A stretch of DNA of 64,000 bases from Hymenopus coronatus. Taxonomy: Eukaryota > Arthropoda > Insecta > Mantodea > Hymenopodidae. How positions within the stretch are numbered: the first letter of the stretch is position 1; the number at the start of each line of letters is the position of its first letter. The stretch is taken from the NCBI GenBank assembly GCA_030762935.1, contig CM060887.1, positions 12,826,501-12,890,500 of the forward strand, read 5' to 3'. Position numbers and translations under genes: made by a program. Below, in pieces: positions 54,551-64,000 of this stretch. The notes beneath the pieces were generated by a model. The model worked only from the letters and a program-made list of their open reading frames with translations, had not been told where the DNA came from and ran no database searches.

Positions 54551-54736
54551 TCAAAATAAACACAAAACATACCTTATCACAGAAGATGTTGGAAATTCCT
54601 GGACAACAGTAACCTTGTATGATTTGAGTTTTAAAAGTTTTGTTGTTTTCCATGCTGAAGCTTTCGAAATGTTAGTTTCTTGTGCAAGACGCCTAACCTT
54701 TCTCTGATTTCGTCTTAATTTCTGCTCCATAATCAC
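54551..54736 (-). pseudogene. HTH fragment of a Tc1/mariner-like transposase, possible splice donor
   Basis: Reads RKVRRLAQETNISKASAWK then LLKLKSYKVTVVQEF, resembling the (R)SVRRLxxETGxSxxSxxR...LKLxPYKVTVVQEL DNA-binding segment of insect transposases whose C-terminal half resembles 23215-23502. Similarity is lost after VVQEF. A good donor AAG|GTATGT follows at 54573/54572. Whether the donor is used is unknown; a fossil is the simpler reading. Confidence 0.55.
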
Positions 54737-54866
54737 ACACCTGTTTACCTTCCTTTTCCTATCACAAATTGATCCCTCTCATTGAATTTATTTACAACCA
54801 AATGACAGTCTCTCTACTCGGAACATGCACCCAGGAAATTTAGTCTCATCCCTACAAGATGACGTC

Positions 54867-55200
54867 TCCTTAGCGCGGTAGTAGCGTTGCAGCTTACCAA
54901 GCGGGAGACCTGGGTTCGATTCCCTGTACCGACGTGGGGATTTTTTCCCTCGCTGTGAGACCTGGCCCGGGGTGCACTCAGCCTCGTGAGGTCCCTGGGG
55001 GGGGGGCAATTGAGGAGCTCTTGATAGAAAAGTAGTGGATCCAGGTCGTGAAGACCGGGTGGGTTCGAAGCGCTGACCATGTCTCACCCCCCCCCCCCCC
55101 AATACTGCACCCCATCCATGACGTCTTTCGTGGACCGAGATGGGGGACGCAGCGGCCGGGCGGTAGGCCAAGGCTCTTAGCGAGTTGTGCCATGGAGTCT
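54867..55200 (+). mobile_element. tRNA-derived SINE (type 3), full length
   Basis: Head TCTCCTTAGCGCGGTAGTAG, then CCTGGGTTCGATTCCCTG (A and B boxes, tRNA-Met-like), then a GC-rich body with GGGTGCACTCAGCCTCGTGA and GCGGCCGGGCGG. G and C homopolymers at about 54999-55006 and 55087-55100. Confidence 0.9.
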
Positions 55201-55454
55201 ACAAGATGATGTAAGCACATACGTATCCATAAACGCTCTTTGTGGTACTGTTTGCTGCATTTTGAAAGCACTTCAAGCAAAACTAAACATTGTTAATGTT
55301 ATTCATATGTGGGCTTGACTAGAACAGAAGTAAGATTGACGACAGAACAGATATAAGATGCGCGCGCAGGGAAATGTAGTGAAGGTCACGTGAGGCGTTT
55401 CCTAGGGACCAAGTTTTGTAACAAACGTAATGTACTTACGACACTGTAAATCGC

Positions 55455-55640
55455 TTTTGGGGCATGTCATCTCAAAATAATTTGACATCATCTTGTGGTT
55501 TACCGGAAAATATGCGAGCCAGTTGAGAAGTTAAATGCTATGTCAGTATGTTGCCATGGTAACTCAGTGGTTAGAGCAATCGACTGGAGACTGGGATATC
55601 CGTGATTCAAATCCCGATTATGTCATTGAATTGTTCAGTC
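55455..55640 (+). mobile_element. tRNA-derived SINE (type 5)
   Basis: Leader TCATCTCAAAATAATTTGAC, CTTGTGGTTTACCGG, then the tRNA-like part GGTAACTCAGTGGTTAGAGC and GTGATTCAAATCCCG. Confidence 0.85.
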
Positions 55641-55684
55641 TGGCTGTCCATCTACTATCCCACACACGGTTTGTTTGGAGAAGT

Positions 55685-56618
55685 TCATGTGTGTTTCGTT
55701 CACATGAATTTCTCTACAACTCTGTAACATTAACAGAAAATTGCTTCCTTGTACGTAGAAGGGAAATAAGGGAATACACTAGGTTAAAACGGTAGCCAAA
55801 TTTTTTAAAAGCTGGTTGCCATGTGAATAAAATCAGTTTTTTTGCATTACCAGGAGTTAAATTCCCGTATGAGAAAAGTTCAAAGTATTTTAAAACCGAA
55901 ATCAATAACAATGAATATCTCAAAATGTGGTGAACTTCACAAAAAAAGTGCATTACAAATTGTGTATTTTAACGATATCTATATTTTTTGTATAGTAAAA
56001 TTTTCTACAGCGCTTGCGGTTTACCAGTTATATAAAATTCAGCAAAATTCATCCAAAATGAAGAGCTCTTAAGAGGCATTTCCTACAAAATTCAAGATAT
56101 ACATTTTATTTGTCATATAAATATCTTTAATATAAGGTATTTTAAACAAAACCGTTAGTCATTTTTGAGAAAACTCTAAATATTAAGTTTGGTATTTTAC
56201 CGACTTTTCGTTTTTGATTTATGGTGTTCACAGACACATGGCGCGCGCGCACGCCCCCCTCCCCACACACACGGACATTTTTCTGATTTTTTTTTGATAC
56301 GGTGGGCCGTAAAACGTATTTCCGGCGAATCCCGGTATCGAATTTTCTGGTGAAATGCAATACCTTTCTTACCTACCCACCACCATGTGCTGTGGAGAGA
56401 AAGCAAATACAATTAATACACATTAAAATAGCAAGTTCTGTTTTAATCGACTTTTCGTTTTCAAATAACTAGTTCACAGACACAAGGACATTTTTAAAAA
56501 ATAGTTTTGGATTAAGGAGATCTCAAAACAAAATATATCTCCAGTGAAATCTCGAAATGGAATTTTTGGGTGGAATATAACACTTTCCCTATTTACTATA
56601 CGTAGTAGAGAAAGTAAA
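55685..56618 (-). repeat. Family A copies (minus)
   Basis: A near-complete minus copy runs from TTCGTTCACATGAATTTCTC to GGAGAGAAAGC (about 56405). A second 5'-part copy is at 56440-56618, ending GTAGAGAAAGTAAAAATAC. Confidence 0.85.
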
Positions 56619-56796
56619 AATACGTTAAATATAAATGTGTTACAATCAACATGTTATACATACACTGGCCTGCAGTATGTGCAACAAATAAAAGTTGAGC
56701 GTTTAAGATAATAAAAGAAATAACAAATTATTCATTTTGACCTATTTCCGCAAATGAGTTATTAAAATGCCAGTTTATAGAATTTGTTTTTTTCGA

Positions 56797-56800
<4 letters not shown>

Positions 56801-56870
<70 letters not shown>
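56801..56870. repeat. (GA)n microsatellite
   Basis: Seventy bases of uninterrupted AG repeat. Confidence 0.98.
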
Positions 56871-56875
<5 letters not shown>

Positions 56876-57034
56876 AAATTTAAGTGCATTTGTTTCCATT
56901 TACCCATTTGTTCAGGAGTACAGTGCGTAACGTCTGTGACAAAGAGCGGAGAAATGTGTACAAAGCTGTAACAGTGCTTTTTGCAATAATTCTGGCCAAC
57001 CTGAAAGGCTCTAAAATCACCGAAATAAATATTT

Positions 57035-57300
57035 AGTATTACTTTCTCTAGCCCGTATCTAAAATGTACATAGTGGCAAGAGAAGGCATTGTATTTCACC
57101 CAAAAATTCCATGTCGAGATTTCAACGGAAATGTATTTTGTTTTGAGGTCTCCTGAGTTCGAAAAAAATTTGGAGAAAGATCCGCGCGCGGCGCATGTGT
57201 GTGTGTGGGTGGGGGGGGCAGCATAGCTCAAAAACGAAAAGATCGTTAAAAACCAAACTTCGTAATAATAAATCATCACACGAACATTTTCACGAACTAA
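57035..57300 (+). repeat. Family A 5' part (plus)
   Basis: ATTACTTTCTCTAGCCCG through AACGAAAAGATCGTTAAAAACC. Confidence 0.82.
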
Positions 57301-57684
57301 TTTCATTTTTTAACTCAGGCAAATTTTAAAGTTACTGTAAAGAACACAAATAATGCTCTATTGACAAAATATCTGAAGTAGGTTAAGGCCAACAATGTCA
57401 AATTTCCACTAGATTGCACCTATATAACCATTGTTGCCAGAGCTCAAAAGAAAAATATTGACCCCCGTACAAATATCTCAAGCAAAATAAGTATATTCCC
57501 CTTGAAATTCGGTCACATATGCTTTGGTCAACATTTTTACAGAATTAACCTTGAAATTCTCCTTTATGTGATTATTTAGATGGACAGGATTGTGAGCACA
57601 TATTCTTTGCATGCAAGAAAATATGAGCAGCAGTAAATTTCCAGGATCCGATAGTGAGTTTAGGTATTCATCTTCCATGCAATG
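57301..57684. other. No gene recognised
   Basis: Unique AT-rich sequence. Confidence 0.5.
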
Positions 57685-58565
57685 TTGCTCTACATTTTTT
57701 GTGTGGTAATTTTTTATCCACCTCTTACGGTTTAGCAGTTATGCAAAATTCCGTAAAATTCATCCAGAATAAAGTAGTCTTCAGAGGCTATTCCCAGAAA
57801 ATTCAAGATATTCATTTTATTTGGCTCTCTTAAATATAAGAAATTTTAATCATAATCGCTAGAGCCATTTTTTAGAAAATCAAAATTTTCGAAAAAAGTT
57901 CCATGTAAAGGGTAGTTGTGGGAGGGGGCTTTTCTTGAAAATCTTCGTGTAGCGTCCTTGAAAGATACCAAACTTAAATACCAAGTTTGACATTCAACGG
58001 TCTTTTCGTTTTTTAGCTATGCTGTCCACAGACACACACGGACCTTTTTGTAAAAATGCTTTATTATTAGTATACAATGGTTCCACCACTTGGCATTACT
58101 TCAATATGCGGGTACTTTTGTTATTTCGTCATTAGAGCCGCATTGTAATTACTTACCGGTCTGTTATAAACATTTAGGGCCCTAAGCTGCAAAGCGTAGC
58201 CCAACGTGGAGGGCCCTATGCCGCAATTCGTAGCCGAGGGATATTTTTTATAAGTTGAGGAGTGTAGCAGTTGCGGCCGAAGGCGACAGGGTGTAGACGA
58301 TGACTCTGTGAAGCTAAAACCCCAATGTTCCAAAGAAGAAGTCAAAATTTTGGCAATCTGGCAACTTTCACATCTGAACATCTTAACGCGTGTGTGCGTG
58401 CCGCGCGCATGTTGTATATGGGTGGTGGAACCGTCGTATAGCTTTTTTTTTGGATTCAGGGGGACCCAAAACATGTATTTCCGGTGAATCTCGGTATCGA
58501 ATCTTTGTACACTTGTACACTATGTACATAGCACGTGTAGAGAAAGTAAAATGATACTTTGTTAT
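57685..58565 (-). repeat. Family A copy (minus) split by a family B element
   Basis: 57685-58056 runs to GGACCTTTTTGTAAAAATGC. It resumes at TTTTTTTTGGATTCAGG (58443) and ends GTGTAGAGAAAGTAAAATG. Confidence 0.9.
58057..58447 (+). mobile_element. Family B MITE-like element nested in family A
   Basis: The left end TATACAATGGTTCCACCAC and the right end GTGGTGGAACCGTCGTATA are inverted copies (17 of 19). GCTT is present on both sides as a possible target duplication. The interior holds a 34-bp imperfect direct repeat starting AGGGCCCTA. The body is also found at 32066-32310. Confidence 0.78.
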
Positions 58566-58799
58566 TGGGATATTGAGAAAGTCATGTGAATGGAACATCA
58601 GATTTTTTGAGTTATGCTGTCCACAGTCAGAGACAGAAACACACACTGATACACAGGGCCCTCAAACGTGTATTTCAGTTGAATTCTTGCTGTCCCTTAT
58701 GTTGTCTGGCAGATCCCTACCTCTCTTGACAGTAAAAAATATCAGCACTTAACATTTCTGATCCATTTAAAATGTTTGTAGTCGGCTTATCATAGCCGT

Positions 58800-59130
58800 A
58801 CTTAGGATTGTCACCCCCTAGGACTTACAACCGAATTCCTAGGGGTCAGAAGTCTGTCGGGGAGTCAACGGAGAATGGAGAACCTGGAACGAGTGGTCAG
58901 CCCGTAGCCAGGCAAGCGTGAGGAAGTGGATGATATGAAATGCAAGCGAAATGGAGGATAGGAAATGTGATGATGGATCAATTGGTGGAATGAGTGGCGG
59001 GGGATCCAGAAGACCCGGAGAAAACCCGCCCAGACGCCGCTTCTTCCACCATGCGGGAGCTTGGGATCGAACCCGGGCCTTCTAGATGGGAGGGACGCGG
59101 TCTAACCACTCGTCCATGGCGCCGCCCCAA
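58800..59130 (-). mobile_element. tRNA-derived SINE (type 4)
   Basis: Minus-strand head ATGGACGAGTGGTTAGACCG and GGCCCGGGTTCGATCCC (Leu/Ser-like), then GGGTTTTCTCCGGGTCTTC and CATTTCATATCATCC, as at 17255-17480. Confidence 0.9.
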
Positions 59131-59194
59131 TATTCCCTAAATCTGATGATTTCTTTTCTTACAGAAATCTTGTGTACGACAGGAGTCAGACTGA

Positions 59195-59650
59195 AAAATT
59201 CAATGCCATAGCCGGGATTTGAACAACCGGTCTCTAGACGGTTGCTCTACCACTGAGCTACCATGACAACTTGTCGGCACGGCATTAAATTTCTCCACCG
59301 ACTCGTATGTTTCCCGGTAAACCACAAGGTGATCTCAAATTATTTTTGGGTTGACAAACCCCAATGGCGACTTACAATGTCGTAAGCACTTCAAGACCCA
59401 GGATTCATAGTGTAGCCAACTATTATGGACAATCGTGATCATTTAATTGTTTTCTCACAGGACAGGAGTTGGATAGATGGTCGCCATTAGGGTTGTCATC
59501 TCAAAATAATTTGAGATCACCTTGTGGTTTACCAGGAAACATGCGAGTCAGTTGAAATTCAATGACGTACAGGCAAGTTGCCATGGTAGCTCAGTGGTAC
59601 AGCAACCGGCTTGAGACCGGGAGATCCATAGTTTAAATCCCGGCTATGAC
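59195..59650. mobile_element. Inverted pair of type 5 SINEs
   Basis: Minus copy 59195-59370 (AGCTCAGTGGTAGAGCAACC on the minus strand) and plus copy 59485-59650 (TAGCTCAGTGGTACAGCAAC), about 115 bp apart. Leaders TCATCTCAAAATAATTTGAG face each other. Confidence 0.85.
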
Positions 59651-59654
59651 ATTG

Positions 59655-60455
59655 ACTTTTACTTTCTCTACACCTAGTATGTACATAGTGTATTCCACCC
59701 AAAAATTCGATACCGAGATTTCACCGGAAATACATGTTTTGGGTCCCTTTGAGTCCCCCCCCCCCAAAAAAAACATTTTTGGAAAAATATCCGTGTGTGT
59801 TTGCCTGTGGACGGCATAGCTCAAAAACGAAAATTCCGTTAAATACCAAACTTGGTATTCAAATTCAGCATCTTCTAAGGATGCAACACGAAGATTTTAA
59901 AGAAAATCCCGCCACCCACCTACACTTTGCATGGAAAAAATTCGAAAACTTTGATTTTCTCAAAAATGGCTCTAATGATTTTGATTAAAACATCGTATAT
60001 TAAAGATATTTATCCGAAAATAAAATGTATACCTTGAATTTTCTAGGAATAGCCTCTAAAGACCACTTCATTCTGGATGATTTATATTGAATTTTGCATA
60101 ACTGGTAAACTGTAAGAGATAGATAAAAACTTACTAAACAAAAAAATGTAGATCACGATAAAACACAATTTATGTCATATACATTTTTCTTCGTGGAGTT
60201 GATCGTTTTTGAGACATTCCTTGTTATTGGTTTCAATTTTGAAAAACACACTTTTCTCATACAGGAATTTGTCGACTCCTGTCCATACAAACAAAGGAAC
60301 TTCAGTCACATAGCAACCAGATTTTGACTATCACTTTAACGTATGGTACTCCCTTATTTCGCTTCCGCTTACAAGGAAGTAAATAGAATGATAGCTTGTT
60401 AACAATAATTTCTGCAGAGATATAGAGAAAGTCATATGAATGGAACACATCAGAT
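59655..60455 (+). repeat. Family A copy (plus), near full length
   Basis: From TTTACTTTCTCTACACCTAG to ATGAATGGAACACATCAGA, directly after a SINE. Confidence 0.92.
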
Positions 60456-61251
60456 TTGTTCAGTCTGACTCTACCTATCCATCCCCATTGTGTTTACTCT
60501 GTGCATTGATTTGTGGGATTGCAGACTCACCTACTTCCCCAAATCATGGCACGGGAGTCGTGTTGTTGCGTGCCAAGGAGCTGGAGTGAAGTACAACTGC
60601 TGTATAATTCAAAGGGTGCTTGATGCAACCCTTGTGCGTGTGTACTTGCCCAGAAGAGTTAAGGTCACGACCCCGCTCGCTATGACTGAGGGGAGAGCTT
60701 GTCAAGAAGCCAACCTTTGCTCGCCTAGCCCTAAATTACTTCCCGTTTTATTTATAGCCACATGTGCGTTCGTTTACTTATATCTAAGTTACCTTCGCAT
60801 CTTTCTATTTGCATATCCCTCTTTCTCCCATCCTTTACTCCTCTTTCTCCAAATAATACATTATTTCTGAGAAAAAGGTCATTGCCTCTCGTAAAGTTTC
60901 CAAAACCTAAACAATCTATTTCCAACTGTCCTCAACCTTTTGCTTCTTCTGTTTCAATACAGATTCCCGTGATTTCTTCGGGCGCACTTCAGTCTAAGGC
61001 TTTTTGTGCTACCTGTATTGTTTAACTCACTACGCCTGCATTCCTTCAAAAGGAATAGTCTGTTTTACTTTCTCTACACGTACTAAACATAAATAAAATG
61101 TGTATAATAACCCTGGTACCTAATTACTTAAACCAGGACTAATCTGCCAGATTTTTAATATTTATTAAACTTCACATTTATGCATAAATCATTATTTTCA
61201 GGTAAATCTAAGCTAACATAATTATAAATATTAGTCATGATATAAAATCAA
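60456..61251. other. Unassigned block, with a short family A terminus
   Basis: 60490-60870 has a plus-strand open frame of 126 codons (including GSRVVACQGAGVKYNCC) without a known motif. Its middle is GC-richer than its surroundings. A family A terminus TTTTACTTTCTCTACACG lies at 61064-61085. Confidence 0.35.
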
Positions 61252-61909
61252 AAATCTGATGTGTAGCATTCACTTTTATTTACTTTATGCTAATCAGTAA
61301 AAATGAGCAGAAATAGTCTTATTACTTGCTTCCTTGTAAGTAGAAGCGAAATAAGGGACAACCATAGGTTAAAATGATAATCAAAAGCTGGTTGCTATGT
61401 CAATGAAGTTCCTTTGTTTATATGGATAGGAGTTGACAACTTCCTGTATGAGATGTATGTTTTTCATGGCAGAAATCAAAAATAAGGAATGTCTCAAAAA
61501 CGACGAACTCACGAAAAAATGCATATAACATAAATTGTATTGTGTGTTTTAACGTGCTCTACATTTTTTATATAGTAAGTTTTTGCCCATGTCTTACGGT
61601 TTAGCAGTTATTCAAAATTCAGTAAAATTCATCCAGAATAAACTACTCTTCAGAGGCTATTCCCAGAAAATTCAAGATATACATTTTATTTGTCAGGTAA
61701 ATATCTTTAATATACGAAATTTTGATCAAAATCGTTACCCATTTTTGAGAAAATCAAAATTTTCGAAAAAAGTTCCATGTAAAGGGTAGTTTGGGGTCGG
61801 GGAATTTTTCTCAAAATCTTTGTGTCGCATCCCTGGAACATACTAAACTTAAATACCAAGTTTGGTATTTTACCGACTTTTCGTTTTTGAGTTGTGTTCA
61901 CAGACACAC

Positions 61910-61943
<34 letters not shown>

Positions 61944-62083
61944 CCTTTTTGTGAAAATGCTTTTTTTGGATATTGGGGACCCTAAAACATATATTTCCGG
62001 TGAAATCTCGGTATCGAATTTTTGGGTGGAGTACAATACCTTCTCTATAAACTTTGTACATAGTGCGTATAGAGAAAGTAAAA
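61252..62083 (-). repeat. Family A copy (minus), near full length
   Basis: From AATCTGATGTGTAGCATTCA to TATAGAGAAAGTAAAATA. CA repeat at 61912-61941 at the usual site. Confidence 0.92.
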
Positions 62084-62399
62084 TATAACTTTAAACAAAC
62101 AAAAATAAAAATACTAATACATTTTCTAAAATATAATAAACTAAAACAAACATTCATAATTAACACAAATAATTATTACTACTTCTAAAATGCAATAACA
62201 AACATAAAATCAAATTACCAAATGTATTTATCTTTAAATTTCATTTTTACCAAAATATGATAAACTATAATTAATCTATTACCTTTTATTTATTTAATAA
62301 TTATTTATCAATAATTAATATTACAATTTATTTTTTAATTTTATAATTATTTCTTTTGCATATTTAATTATTAATTTATTAAATTTTACTATTTAATAT
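62084..62399. other. Extremely AT-rich spacer
   Basis: Mostly A and T with TTATTTAATAATTATTTATC-like runs. No gene. Confidence 0.6.
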
Positions 62400-63255
62400 A
62401 TATCTACACGTACTATGTACACAGTGTATAGAGAAGGTACCTATTGCATGGCACCTAAAATTTCGATACCGAGATTTCACTGGAAATAGACGTTTTAGAA
62501 TCTCCTATATCCAAAAACAGTATTTTTAGAAAAAAGGTCCGTGTAAATGTGTGTGTCTGTGGGCAGCATAGCTCAAAAACGAAAAGACCGTTAAAAACCA
62601 AACTTGATATTTAAGTTTTGTATCTTCTAAGGGTTCAACACCAATATTTTCAAGAAAATCTCCCCACCCCTACTACCCTTTACGTGGAAACATTAACGAA
62701 AACTTTTATTTTCTCTAAAATGGCTCCAACGATTTTGATTAAGAAATCGTATATTAAAGATATTTACATAAATAAAATGTATATTTTGAATTTTCTAGGA
62801 ATTGCCTCTGAAGGCCTCTTCTTTCAGGATGATAATTTTGCTAGATTTTGCATAAATAGTAAACCGTAAGTAAGAAATAGACAAAGACTTATTACACAAG
62901 AAATGTAGATCTTGTTAAACACACAATTTATGTCATATATTTTTTTTTCATGGAGTTTACTATTTTTAAGGTATTCCTTGGATATATAGTGGATTCAGTT
63001 TAAAATTTTCATGTGCGGAAATTTATCAACTCCTAGTAATGCAAAGAAACGATGTCATTCCCATGGCAACCGCTTTTAAAATATCTGACTAACGTTTTAG
63101 ATTAGTGTATTCCCTTATTTTCCTTCTACTTACGAGAAAGCATTTCTGCTTATGTTTATCTCCATTAGCACAGAATACATAAAGCATGAGCTTTTTAACA
63201 ACAGTTTGTTACAAAGATGTAGAGTAAGTCATGTAAATGGAACATATCAGAAAGT
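62400..63255 (+). repeat. Family A copy (plus), near full length
   Basis: From ATCTACACGTACTATGTACA to GTAAATGGAACATATCAGA. Confidence 0.92.
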
Positions 63256-63359
63256 TTTTTGTTTCATTTATATAGCCTCCTTTAACTTGAATAGTCAAAT
63301 TGGGGGCTTTAAACAACTCATTCACTGTAGGCTTAAAAACATTAGGTTAATTACTTTAC

Positions 63360-63500
63360 ATCATTAAACTCGCACACAACATTCACTATCACATTCATAC
63401 TTCTAGACTCTCTGGGAGATAGAGAACAATTCTGGTTAAAGTAAAATTCCCGGTCCCAAACGGAAATCGAACCCGGGACCCCTTGATCACGGAGGCAGTC
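63360..63500 (-). mobile_element. tRNA-derived SINE (type 6)
   Basis: Minus-strand GGTCCCGGGTTCGATTTCC (B box) and body AGAATTGTTCTCTATC, AGAGTCTAGAAGTATGAA. Matches 47085-47225. Confidence 0.82.
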
Positions 63501-64000
63501 GAATTCAGTTTTCTAATGGGATGGGTGCTACTTGTTTTGGTGCTATAAGCATATCCCCATAAGTATTGTATCTCCTGCAATCCAAAGCCTTGGAACATGG
63601 AATGTGTTTCATAATCTGCAGTCTAAGGTTCCCTGAAACATCACTTTTGTGTTAAGATACTTTTTCTCAGGATCATAATCTGTTCGCAGCTGAATTCTAA
63701 GACATTTTAATAGAATTTCAACTCTTCTCTTACATGGTTCCCTAATAATTAGCTTACCAGGTCTGTTTCCTGAGTTTTTAAGTCAGGATTTGTGATGTTC
63801 TCTTTTGGACCGTTCTTAATAGATTCTCCAATTGTACTTATATATATTACTCTGGTCCAATAAACTGTGAAGCTACTCCTTGTCTAGCAAGTTCACCAGC
63901 TTTTAACCTTCTGCTTTGTTTGATATACAGTAAGTACGGTACAAAACTTGGCCGTGAGATGCACGTCCATCTCCCAGTCACGTACTATACATTTGTATAC
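63501..64000. other. No gene; right edge repeat
   Basis: Unique sequence until about 63940, then a segment repeated at 54400-54490. Cut by the window edge. Confidence 0.45.

Noticed and set aside
56728..57306. 192-codon minus frame with Leu-Ser repeats
   Set aside because: Open only because it crosses the GA microsatellite and a family A fragment.
59590..59650. Possible true tRNA gene
   Set aside because: The same tRNA-like unit with the same leader occurs at 55545 and inverted at 59195, so it is a SINE.
1..64000. CRISPR arrays, operons, bacterial promoters
   Set aside because: The DNA is animal nuclear; repeats here are interspersed or simple, not regularly spaced with unique spacers.

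Overview
The window is animal nuclear DNA, most likely from an insect with a large, AT-rich, repeat-laden genome. Four things point there: a spliced gene with consensus GT-AG introns; a nuclear copy of mitochondrial cytochrome b that reads correctly only with TGA=Trp and ATA=Met; non-LTR retrotransposon and mariner-type transposase remnants; and many tRNA-derived SINEs. No species can be fixed from sequence alone.

The one gene I can reconstruct is a minus-strand LRRC20-like leucine-rich-repeat gene that spans most of the window. Its common coding exons lie at 18234-18091, 13987-13820 and 11439-11276. They are fed by either of two alternative, mutually homologous first coding exons, at 50465-50399 (distal, with a CpG-containing upstream region that carries NRF-1-like and CRE-like sites) and at 24828-24765 (proximal). 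All introns are phase 1 and all four donors read G|GTAAGT. The predicted proteins are 180 and 179 aa.

The rest is intron and flank filled with mobile elements. 1-5.9 kb: repeats, SINEs, microsatellites and a frameshifted LINE. 5.9-11.3 kb: the 3' flank of the gene, holding a 5'-truncated LINE with a perfect 12-bp target duplication and two SINEs with clear target duplications. 11-25 kb: introns between the common exons and the proximal first exon, with SINEs, transposase fossils, a cytochrome b NUMT and a diverged palindrome of about 450-600 bp. 25-50 kb: the large intron between the two first exons. 50-64 kb: upstream flank with more of the same.

The dominant component is one interspersed family, called family A here. 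Full copies are about 0.8-1.0 kb, and more than 25 full or partial copies occur in both orientations. It starts with a near-perfect palindrome (core CTATGTACATAG), has a second palindrome in the middle, and has short inverted terminal/subterminal motifs (ACTTTCTCTACA ... TGTAGAGAAAGT). It encodes no protein and has seeded several CA/GT microsatellites at the same internal position. I cannot assign it to a named family. SINEs, a MITE and the NUMT are nested inside its copies, so it is older than those insertions.

Boundaries of repeats are approximate, because they were judged by eye from alignment among copies. Exon boundaries are base-exact from codon phase and splice consensus.
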